Shown: in pieces, positions 1-5,325 of the stretch
How positions within the stretch are numbered: the first letter of the stretch is position 1
How the letters are laid out: every line of letters starts with the position of its first letter
DNA from: CAYLSO01 sp964386525
GTDB taxonomy: Bacteria > Eisenbacteria > RBG-16-71-46 > DASYSL01
Direction of reading: 5' to 3'
Assembly (NCBI GenBank): GCA_964386525.1
Contig: CAYLSO010000099.1
Span: 1-8,563, forward strand
DNA length: 8,563 nt
The notes under the pieces: generated by a model
Told to the model about the DNA's origin: nothing
The model's database searches: none
The model's input: only the letters and a program-made list of their open reading frames with translations
Position numbers and translations under genes: made by a program

Positions 1-37
1 CGTTAACGGTACGGCCCGTTGTGCAGCGGTGTCAATC

Positions 38-75
38 GCCGGAGGCGGTTCGGGCCCGCTATCCGGCAGATTTTT
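38..75 (+). terminator. possible rho-independent terminator of an upstream gene
   Basis: A two-part stem is visible: GCCGG (38-42) pairs with CCGGC (63-67), and inside it GCGG (45-48) pairs with CCGC (56-59), leaving a 7-base loop. AGATTTTT follows at once. A run of five T's is rare in DNA this GC-rich. A TAA at 4-6 could be the stop of a plus-strand gene entering from the left, which would make this its terminator. The interior loop (AG against TAT) weakens the stem, and the upstream gene itself cannot be seen. Confidence 0.4.
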
Positions 76-219
76 CGCCGGTCTCGCAGGCCCGGACGGT
101 CCCTGGGGCAATGGCCCCACCCCTGGCGCGGGCCCGCTCCATTCCCCTAGAATGCTGCGAGCCAAGAAGGTAGGCCGCCGCCGGCGCCTTCCGGCGGGCG
201 TACCGCATCTCATCACGCC
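76..219 (+). promoter_or_regulatory. lipA upstream region with two hairpins and a weak -10-like box
   Basis: Two hairpins are visible. TGGGGC (104-109) pairs with GCCCCA (114-119) around AATG. A 9-bp stem at 176-200 has one bulged G and the loop CGCCTT, and ends 19 bases before the lipA start. TAGAAT at 148-153 matches the -10 consensus at 5 of 6 positions, but no -35 lies at the right spacing, so the promoter is only a suggestion. No coding frame here is convincing. No regulator site or riboswitch is recognised. Confidence 0.25.
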
Positions 220-1191
220 GTGGAGACCCCATTGAGCCCCATCCACCTGACGCCACCGTCGTCGCCGGTCCGGCCCCCGGCGGGGGGCTCCCCGCCCGGA
301 GAGCCGGCCGCATCGCCCGCAGAGCCGTGCGCCTCCGTCCTGCCGGAGCGCCGGCCGGAGTGGCTCAAGGTGCGCCTGCGCGACGTGGACGCCGTGGCCC
401 GCATGAGGCCCGTGCTGCAAGGGCTGCACACGGTCTGCGAGAGTGCGCGCTGCCCGAACCTCGGCGAGTGCTGGGGGCGGGGTACGGCCACCTTCATGAT
501 CCTGGGCAACCTGTGCACCCGGCGCTGCACCTTCTGCGCGGTGCCGCAGGGCCGCCCCGAACCGCCCGAGCCGGCCGAGCCGGCGCGCGTGGCCGACGCG
601 GTGCGCCAGCTCGGCATCCGCCACACGGTGATCACCTCGGTGACCCGCGACGACCTGCCCGACCAGGGCGCCGGCCAGTTCGCCGCCTGCATCCGCGAGG
701 TGCGGGCCGTGCGGCCCGACTGCTCCGTCGAGGTGCTCATCCCCGATTTCCAGGGACACTGGGACGCCCTCGATCTGGTCATGCGCGAGCGGCCGGAGGT
801 CCTCAACCACAACATCGAATCGGTGCCGCGGCTCTACCGGCGGGTGCGGCCCCGGGGGGTGTACAAGCGGACCCTCGAGCTGCTCGAGCGCGCCCGCGCC
901 TATGCGACTTCGAAGACCAAGTCCGGGCTCATGGTGGGGCTCGGCGAAACGAAGGAAGAGGTGCTCGCCACCCTCCAGGACCTGCGCGCCCACGGCGTGC
1001 AGGTGGTCACCATCGGGCAGTACCTGAAGCCGCGCACCCAGCGCGTCCCCATGTTCCGCTACGTGCACCCCGACGAGTTCGCGGAGTACAAGGCGTTCGC
1101 CCTCGATCTGGGCTTCGAGCACTGCGAGTCGGGGCCGCTGGTGCGCTCGTCGTACCACGCCGAGGCGCACGTCGGGCAGGCGCTGCGGTGA
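220..1191 (+). CDS. lipA: lipoyl synthase (radical SAM)
   Basis: Cytosolic radical-SAM enzyme that inserts two sulfurs at C6 and C8 of protein-bound octanoyl groups to make lipoyl cofactor for 2-oxoacid dehydrogenases and the glycine cleavage system. The hallmarks are present. The auxiliary-cluster motif Cx4Cx5C is at C73, C78 and C84. The radical-SAM Cx3Cx2C motif is at C99, C103 and C106. Also visible are TSVTRDDLPD (139-148), LNHNIE (195-200), GQYLKP (266-271) and the C-terminal RSSYHA (309-314), which carries the serine ligand of the auxiliary cluster. Length (323 residues) is slightly long because the first 45 residues are a Pro/Ala-rich extension; conserved sequence begins near RPEWLKVRL. 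The GTG at 220 has no Shine-Dalgarno sequence. A TTG at 232 preceded by GGAGA is a real alternative. The next gene starts inside this stop codon, so the two are probably co-translated. Identification is very secure; the start is less so. Confidence 0.97.
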   Translation: METPLSPIHLTPPSSPVRPPAGGSPPGEPAASPAEPCASVLPERRPEWLKVRLRDVDAVARMRPVLQGLHTVCESARCPNLGECWGRGTATFMILGNLCTRRCTFCAVPQGRPEPPEPAEPARVADAVRQLGIRHTVITSVTRDDLPDQGAGQFAACIREVRAVRPDCSVEVLIPDFQGHWDALDLVMRERPEVLNHNIESVPRLYRRVRPRGVYKRTLELLERARAYATSKTKSGLMVGLGETKEEVLATLQDLRAHGVQVVTIGQYLKPRTQRVPMFRYVHPDEFAEYKAFALDLGFEHCESGPLVRSSYHAEAHVGQALR

Positions 1192-1976
1192 GCGGGGCGA
1201 GCCGCGGCCTGCTGGCGTTGGCGGCGGGGCTCGCCCTGGCAGTCACGGGAGCCACCGTGGCGGGGCTCGGGCGCGCGACCCAGACGATCGGGCAGGAAGC
1301 GGCGCGAGACTCCGGGGGGGGCGGTGGCCTCGGACAGCCGGAGTTCGTGCCCGCCGATGCGGCCCTGCCCCGCCTGCGCTGGCCGGACGGCAGCCTGAGC
1401 GTCAACGACCGCTGCCCGGTCACCAAGACGCGGCTGGCGCGCGACATAGCGCCCCTGTTCGTCAACGGCCGGCCGGTCGGATTCTGCTGAAGCTCGCACG
1501 TGCCGGTCTTCGTGCAAGACCCCGGGAAGTATCTGAAGGAGCTGGGAGCGCGCCTGGAGTGCCCGGTGGCGCCCGGCCGCCCGGCCGTGCTCGACGCGGC
1601 GCATGCGGCACGCGTCAATCACGAGACCTACTACTTCTCCAGCCCCGCGGCGCGGGACCGCTTCCGGCGCGACCCGCTGCGCTACTGCGGCCAGGTCACC
1701 GACCCGGTGAGCGGTGAGCGCTTCCGCCCGACGGCGGCCTCGCCGCGCGCCGTCCACGTCGGTCGGCCGTACTACTTCTGCAGCGCCGAGAACCGCGGTC
1801 GCTTCCAGCGCGAGCCGCAACGCTTCGCCGAGCCCACGCGCGCGCACAAGCAGGGGACCCGCGCCGCCGCCCCCCCGAGCTGCCCGCAGGAAATCCGCGC
1901 CGGCCGCGGACTTTCGGTGCCGGCGCGAGCCGGGCCCGTTCGTCTTGCGGCAGGAGCTGCGGAGCCTAGGCGCTGA
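1188..1976 (+). CDS. predicted selenoprotein with three YHS/TRASH-like repeats, membrane-anchored
   Basis: The frame opens with GTG inside the lipA stop (GTGA overlap) and continues unbroken to 1976 except for TGA at codon 101. Read through, it gives 262 residues. Residues 7-28 are a hydrophobic signal or anchor, so the rest is probably periplasmic. A Gly-rich linker follows, then three YHS-like units: unit 1 has CPVT (C76), FC-Sec (C100, U101) and DPGKYL; unit 2 has CPV (C125), YYF without Cys, and DPLRY; unit 3 has TDPVSGE, YYFC (C198) and EPQRF. Known YHS/TRASH units bind metals through such Cys residues, so metal binding or thiol/selenol redox chemistry is inferred, not shown. The TGA stands where relatives have the second Cys of FCC, and a SECIS-like hairpin follows. 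The last 40 residues are low-complexity and overlap the convergent gene by 11 bases. Alternatives: a pseudogene with a nonsense mutation, or two short ORFs (1188-1490 and a GTG start at 1500). I prefer Sec because reading frame and domain pattern continue perfectly across the TGA. Confidence 0.72.
1488..1490 (+). other. in-frame TGA, predicted selenocysteine codon (Sec101)
   Basis: The context is TTC-TGC-TGA-AGC-TCG-CAC, encoding Phe-Cys-Sec-Ser-Ser-His. In YHS-type units this position is usually the second Cys of FCC. TGA is an ordinary stop elsewhere in the window (lipA, the sigma gene, the first exporter gene and this gene's own end), so general recoding of TGA is excluded. The neighbouring Cys100 would give a vicinal thiol/selenol pair. 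A TGC or TGT to TGA point mutation would look identical at this one codon; the downstream hairpin and the intact frame argue against it. Confidence 0.68.
1503..1525 (+). promoter_or_regulatory. bacterial SECIS-like hairpin in the coding sequence
   Basis: GGTCTT (1505-1510) pairs perfectly with AAGACC (1516-1521) around the loop CGTGC (1511-1515). Below a two-base bulge (1522-1523), CC (1503-1504) pairs with GG (1524-1525). The loop starts 20 bases after the TGA. The published bacterial SECIS description, as I recall it, asks for a small apical loop with a G in its first two positions, about 16-37 bases from the UGA, on a short upper stem. All of these hold here, with G second in a 5-base loop. 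The loop is also complementary to GCACG at 1496-1500, giving either a competing hairpin or a pseudoknot. The role would be to bind SelB and direct Sec insertion. No selA, selB, selC or selD gene lies in the window. Confidence 0.6.
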
Positions 1977-2316
1977 GTCCGCTCAGGGCGCCCGCATCCG
2001 CCCGGCGCAGGATGGTGGAGACCAGGGCGAAGCAGCCCGCCAGGGAGGCTACCGCCCAGGCGAAGCCGGGAGGGATGGTCGGCGGAGCGCCCGACAGCCC
2101 GCCGGAAGCCGCCGAGCCGATTGCCATCCAGCACGCCGCCGCGGCGATCGGCAAGCACGCCGCCAGTCCCGCCAGGGCCGGCTGCCAGGGGAAGGGGAGG
2201 GGCTGCGTCGTCGCCGCCTCCGCCCGGACCGCGGCCATCACCGAGGCGGTGAAGCGCGGCGTCGGGGTCATGGGTTCCGCCTCTGTCAGCAGTCGATCGA
2301 GAGCGTCCACGCTCAT
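1966..2316 (-). CDS. small two-helix membrane protein, probable anti-sigma factor
   Basis: A 116-residue protein whose ATG overlaps the sigma-factor stop (ATGA) and is preceded by GAGGAGGG, a strong ribosome site. The N-terminal 30 or so residues are soluble and resemble the short N-terminus of small anti-sigma proteins (an LDRLL segment, then a P-T-P-RFTASVMAAVRAE stretch). Two membrane helices follow at about 46-67 and 84-103, joined by a Ser/Gly/Pro loop. The HxxxCxxC zinc motif of ZAS-type anti-sigma factors is absent. The role is inferred mainly from its place directly behind an ECF sigma gene: it would hold the sigma factor at the inner membrane until a signal arrives. The gene ends convergently with the YHS gene, overlapping it by 11 bases. 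The ORF is very likely real; the function is moderately sure. Confidence 0.75.
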   Translation of the reverse strand: MSVDALDRLLTEAEPMTPTPRFTASVMAAVRAEAATTQPLPFPWQPALAGLAACLPIAAAACWMAIGSAASGGLSGAPPTIPPGFAWAVASLAGCFALVSTILRRADAGALSGLSA

Positions 2317-2873
2317 CCCTCCTCGTCGCCGCCGGTCAGGAACCCGGCCAGCTTGTGCCGCAGGATCGCGCGACCCCGGTGCAATTGCGCCTTCACCGTG
2401 CCCTCCGGCAGGCCCAGCGTGCGCGCCGCCTCGGCGACGTCCATGTCGTGGAAGTAGAAGAGCACGAGCGCGTCGCGGTACTTCTCCGGCAGGGAGAGCA
2501 CGGCGCGGCGCACCAGCTCCGCCCGGTCCCGCCGCTCGTACTCGCGGTCCACGAAGCGGCTGTCGGCCATGCCGCGCAGGGCGTCGAGCGGCACCTCGGC
2601 GACCCGCACCCGCCGCAGCCGCGAGCGGTAGACGTTGAGCGCCACGGCGAACAGCCAGGTCGAGAAGCGCGACTCGCCGCGCCAGCGCGGCAGCGCCCGG
2701 TAGGCGCGCACGAAGGCGTCCTGGGCCAGCTCCTCGGCGAGGCCGGGGTCGCGGCAGAAGCGGTGCGCCAGGTTGACCAGCGGCCCCTGCCAGCGCCCCA
2801 CGATCTCCGCGAAGGCGTCCACCTCGCCCTCCAGGACGCGCTGGACCGCGGCCCTGTCCGCTTCGTCGCCCAA
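2313..2873 (-). CDS. ECF-type RNA polymerase sigma factor (sigma-70 family)
   Basis: A 186-residue alternative sigma factor of the extracytoplasmic-function group, which has only regions 2 and 4. Region 2 covers about 17-90, with AEELAQDAFVRAYRAL and FSTWLFAVALNVYRSRLRR marking core binding and -10 recognition. Region 4 covers about 122-176, with LSLPEKYRDALVLFYFHDM and the helix-turn-helix AEAARTLGLPEGTVKAQLHRGR that reads the -35. The frame stays open far upstream, so the start had to be chosen. TTG at 2873 follows GGAGGGGG by four bases and gives the usual ECF N-terminus. A GTG at 2897 would add eight residues. The downstream membrane protein overlaps it by four bases and is probably its anti-sigma partner. 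The signal and regulon are unknown. RpoE-like sigma factors are the nearest well-known relatives, but I would not assign that symbol. Confidence 0.93.
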   Translation of the reverse strand: MGDEADRAAVQRVLEGEVDAFAEIVGRWQGPLVNLAHRFCRDPGLAEELAQDAFVRAYRALPRWRGESRFSTWLFAVALNVYRSRLRRVRVAEVPLDALRGMADSRFVDREYERRDRAELVRRAVLSLPEKYRDALVLFYFHDMDVAEAARTLGLPEGTVKAQLHRGRAILRHKLAGFLTGGDEEG

Positions 2874-3047
2874 GGGGCCCCCTCCGAGCCGGTCCACCGC
2901 TTCCGTGTGGTCAGACGCCGCGCCGCCGCCGCCGGTTGCAGTTTTCCGGGCGGGGGCGGCCGGGGGCGATTCTACGCAACCGGGGCGGGGGCGGGCGAGT
3001 CCTACCTGCCGAACGGGGCGATGGGCGCCCCGCCGGAGGTTAGGGAC
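2874..3047. promoter_or_regulatory. divergent intergenic region between the sigma gene and the DUF6249-like gene
   Basis: This 174-base gap must carry the promoters for both directions. On the minus strand TAGAAT (2969-2974) resembles a -10 box about 95 bases before the sigma start, but no -35 lies at normal spacing. On the plus strand TTGCAG (2936-2941) resembles a -35 box, but the next AT-rich hexamer is too far away. GGAGGT at 3035-3040 is the ribosome site of the plus-strand gene. An ECF sigma factor often activates its own promoter, but I see no clear GGAAC-type -35. Confidence 0.3.
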
Positions 3048-3482
3048 ATGTTCCAGACTCTGCCGGAGGTGATGGCCATCGCCATCCCGATCGTCACCGT
3101 GATCGCCGTCTTCACCTTCGCCGGTTTCGCGGCGTTCTCCGACAACCGCCGCAAGGAGCGGGAGGCCTTCTACCGCTACGAGTTCCGCAAGAAGCTCATC
3201 GAGCAGGGGACCGGCGCCTCCGAGAGGGTGCTGGAGCTGATGCGCGAGGAGGACCGCGCCGAGCAGCGCCAGGCGCGCGAGGGCGTCAAGCTGGGCGGGC
3301 TGATCACGGCGGCCGTGGGCCTGGGGCTGATCTTCGGGCTGCGTTTCATCAAGGGCGAGGACGTGTGGATGGTCGGCTACATCCCGCTCGCCATCGGCAT
3401 CGTGATGCTGCTCTACGGGCTGTTCTTGGCGCCCCGGGAGCCGGCGCCGGGTCAGGGCGGCGCAACGCCGCCGGCCGCCTAG
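3048..3482 (+). CDS. DUF6249-like three-helix membrane protein
   Basis: A 144-residue protein that starts at ATG with GGAGGT seven bases upstream. It has hydrophobic helices at about 8-30, 83-100 and 108-127. Between helices 1 and 2 lies a strongly charged, probably coiled segment (31-80) rich in Arg, Lys and Glu, including FYRYEFRKKLIEQG and an EEDRAEQRQAREG stretch. The pattern of one N-terminal helix, a charged linker, then REGVKLGGLITAAVGLGL and a closing helical pair is what I know from DUF6249 proteins. That family has no assigned biochemical role and is often found near ECF sigma genes. The gene is divergent from the sigma/anti-sigma pair, so it may belong to that regulon (inference). 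It ends in a short Pro/Ala tail and converges on the exporter genes. The family call is from memory and moderate; the gene itself is secure. Confidence 0.8.
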   Translation: MFQTLPEVMAIAIPIVTVIAVFTFAGFAAFSDNRRKEREAFYRYEFRKKLIEQGTGASERVLELMREEDRAEQRQAREGVKLGGLITAAVGLGLIFGLRFIKGEDVWMVGYIPLAIGIVMLLYGLFLAPREPAPGQGGATPPAA

Positions 3483-3520
3483 CGGGGAGCCCCGCAGGAC
3501 GGCCGCGCTACGACGCGGCC
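3482..3520. terminator. two GC hairpins in the convergent gap, possible bidirectional terminator
   Basis: GCGGG (3482-3486) pairs with CCCGC (3491-3495) around a four-base loop. A second hairpin, GGCCGCG (3501-3507) with CGCGGCC (3514-3520), is perfect over 7 bp. Its loop CTACGA contains the stop codon of the minus-strand exporter gene. The two genes meet here with only 25 bases between them. Neither hairpin is followed by a T-run in either direction, so intrinsic termination would be weak; RNA protection or polymerase pausing is just as possible. Confidence 0.35.
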
Positions 3521-5325
3521 CCGCGACGCGCCGGTCCCGTGCCGGCGCGTTCCTGCATCTGGTACTGCAGCTGGTAGAGGCGGTGGTAGATGCCACGCTG
3601 CGCCAGCAGCTCCTGATGCGTGCCCGTCTCGCGCACCTGGCCCTTGTGCAGCACCACGATGCGGTCCACGTCCTGGATGGTGGACAGGCGGTGGGCGATG
3701 ACCACCGAGGTGCGCCCCTGCATGAGCCGGTGCAGGGCGTCCTGGATGAGCAGCTCGGTCTCGGTGTCCACCGACGAGGTGGCCTCGTCGAGCACCAGGA
3801 TCTGCGGGTCGAACGCCAGGCAGCGGGCGAAGGAGAGCAGCTGCTTCTCGCCCACCGAGAAGCCGGCGCCGCGCTCCCTCACCTCGGCCGCGTAGCCGCC
3901 CGGCAGCCGCCGGATGAAGGCGTCGGCGTGCACCTCGCGGGCCGCCGCCTCGACGCGCTCGCGGGAGATGGCGCGCTCGCCCAGCCGCAGGTTGTCCTCC
4001 ACCGTGCCGGAGAATAGGAAGACGTCCTGCAGCACCACGCCCACGGCCCGCCGCAGCCCCTGCAGGTCCCACTCGCGCACGTCGATGCCGTCGACGTAGA
4101 TGTGGCCCGCCTGCGTGTCGTAGAAGCGCGTCAGCAGGCTGATGATGGTCGTCTTGCCGGCCCCGGTGGCGCCGACGATGGCCACCTTCTCGCCGGGCGC
4201 CACAGTCAGCGACACGTCGCGCAGCACCGCGTCGCCGTCGTTGTAGGCGAAGCTCACGCGCTCGAAACGGATTTCGCCGCGCACCCGCTCGGGGCGGCGC
4301 GGCGCGGCCGGCTGCGGCATGCCGGCGGGCGTGTCGAGCAGGTCGAAGACGCGCTCCGAGGAGGCCATGGCGGACTGCAGGATGTTGTACTTCTCGGAGA
4401 TGTCGGCGATCGGGCGGAAGAAGCGCTGCGTGTACTGGATGAAGGCCACCAGGCTGCCCAGGGTGAGCCCTTGCCACATCACCTGCCGGCCGCCGTACCA
4501 GATGATGAGCGCGATGGCCAGGGCGCCGATCAGCTCGATCACCGGGTAGAAGACGGCGTAGTAGGTGACCGATTGCAGATTGGCGTTGCGGTGGGCGCCG
4601 TTGATCTCGGCGAAAGCGGCGAAGTTGCGCGGCTCGCGGTTCATGATCTGCACCGTGCTCATGCCGGTCAGGTTCTCGTTCAGGTACGAGTTCATGCGCG
4701 CCAGGCGGGTGCGCACGTCGCGGTAGGAGGCCCGCACCTTGACGCGGAAGACCATGGTGACGAGGAAGATCAGCGGCAGCACGGAGAACGAGACGACGGT
4801 CAGCTCGAAGTTCATGCTCAGCATCACGATCAGGATGCCGAGCAGCGTGAAGACGTCGCCGAAGATGGTCACCACGCCGGAGGTGAACAGCTCGTTGAGC
4901 ACGTCCACGTCGCTGGTGACCCGGGTCATCAGCCGGCCGACCGGGGTGCGGTCGTAGAAAGCCAGCGGCAGCCGCTGCAGATGCCGGAAGATCTGCAGCC
5001 GCAGGTCGTACATGATCTCCTGGCCGGTGTTCTGCATCAGCTGCATCTGCCCGTACTCGATCACCCCCTGGACGAGCATGAGGACCACCAGCAGCCCGCC
5101 GACCAGCGCCAGTCCCTGCAGGTCCCGGTTGGCGATGAAGTCGTCGATGGCGATCTTGGTCAGGTAGGGGCCGGCCAGCTGCAGGGCGGCGGTGACCACC
5201 ACCAGGGCGAAGGCGGCCAGCACGCGCCGCCAGTGGGGGCGCAGGTAGGCCAGCAGGCGGCGCATGAGGCGCGCGTCGTAGGCCTTGCCGAGGGCCTCCT
5301 CCTCGTGGAACTCGTGGCCGCTCAC
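3508..5325 (-). CDS. ABC exporter half-transporter, catalytic subunit of a heterodimer (MdlB/BmrD-like)
   Basis: A 605-residue inner-membrane protein with a six-helix exporter domain (about 30-320; clear helices near 37-55, 73-91, 150-170, 174-195, 255-277 and 285-303) and one nucleotide-binding domain (about 350-585). Walker A is GATGAGKTT (385-393) and the Q-loop is Q433. Walker B reads LVLDE with catalytic Glu514, followed by SSVD, and the H-loop is H545. The ABC signature is altered to FSVGE (489-493) instead of LSGGQ. The start is GTG, overlapping the preceding exporter's stop by four bases, which implies translational coupling and equal dosage. Intact Glu514 with a poor signature is complementary to the partner protein, so the pair should form one working and one degenerate ATP site. 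The substrate is unknown: lipids, drugs and peptides are all possible for this group. Confidence 0.93.
   Translation of the reverse strand: MSGHEFHEEEALGKAYDARLMRRLLAYLRPHWRRVLAAFALVVVTAALQLAGPYLTKIAIDDFIANRDLQGLALVGGLLVVLMLVQGVIEYGQMQLMQNTGQEIMYDLRLQIFRHLQRLPLAFYDRTPVGRLMTRVTSDVDVLNELFTSGVVTIFGDVFTLLGILIVMLSMNFELTVVSFSVLPLIFLVTMVFRVKVRASYRDVRTRLARMNSYLNENLTGMSTVQIMNREPRNFAAFAEINGAHRNANLQSVTYYAVFYPVIELIGALAIALIIWYGGRQVMWQGLTLGSLVAFIQYTQRFFRPIADISEKYNILQSAMASSERVFDLLDTPAGMPQPAAPRRPERVRGEIRFERVSFAYNDGDAVLRDVSLTVAPGEKVAIVGATGAGKTTIISLLTRFYDTQAGHIYVDGIDVREWDLQGLRRAVGVVLQDVFLFSGTVEDNLRLGERAISRERVEAAAREVHADAFIRRLPGGYAAEVRERGAGFSVGEKQLLSFARCLAFDPQILVLDEATSSVDTETELLIQDALHRLMQGRTSVVIAHRLSTIQDVDRIVVLHKGQVRETGTHQELLAQRGIYHRLYQLQYQMQERAGTGPARRGAAS

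Noticed and set aside
5..20. AACGG/CCGTT hairpin at the left edge as a terminator
   Set aside because: Only 5 bp and no T-run; the structure at 38-75 fits much better.
29..313. Small frames in the lipA upstream region on both strands
   Set aside because: Low-complexity Gly/Pro/Arg sequence, no ribosome site, and overlap with a terminator-like structure and with lipA.
327..1187. Upstream extension of the YHS frame through lipA
   Set aside because: It is the alternate frame of lipA, with Arg/Ala/Pro-rich noise. The natural start is the GTG overlapping the lipA stop.
1188..1490. Reading the YHS region as two separate genes (1188-1490 and 1500-1976)
   Set aside because: The split would cut a YHS unit between its FC motif and its DPxxYL end. 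The start at 1500 is a GTG inside that unit without a ribosome site, and frame and domain pattern continue through the TGA.
1488..1490. General recoding of TGA to Trp or Gly in this organism
   Set aside because: lipA, the sigma gene, the first exporter gene and the YHS gene itself all end naturally at TGA, so it is a normal stop here.
2936..2973. A sigma-70 promoter TTGCAG to GATTCT for the DUF6249-like gene
   Set aside because: The spacer is about 26 bases, far outside the usable range.
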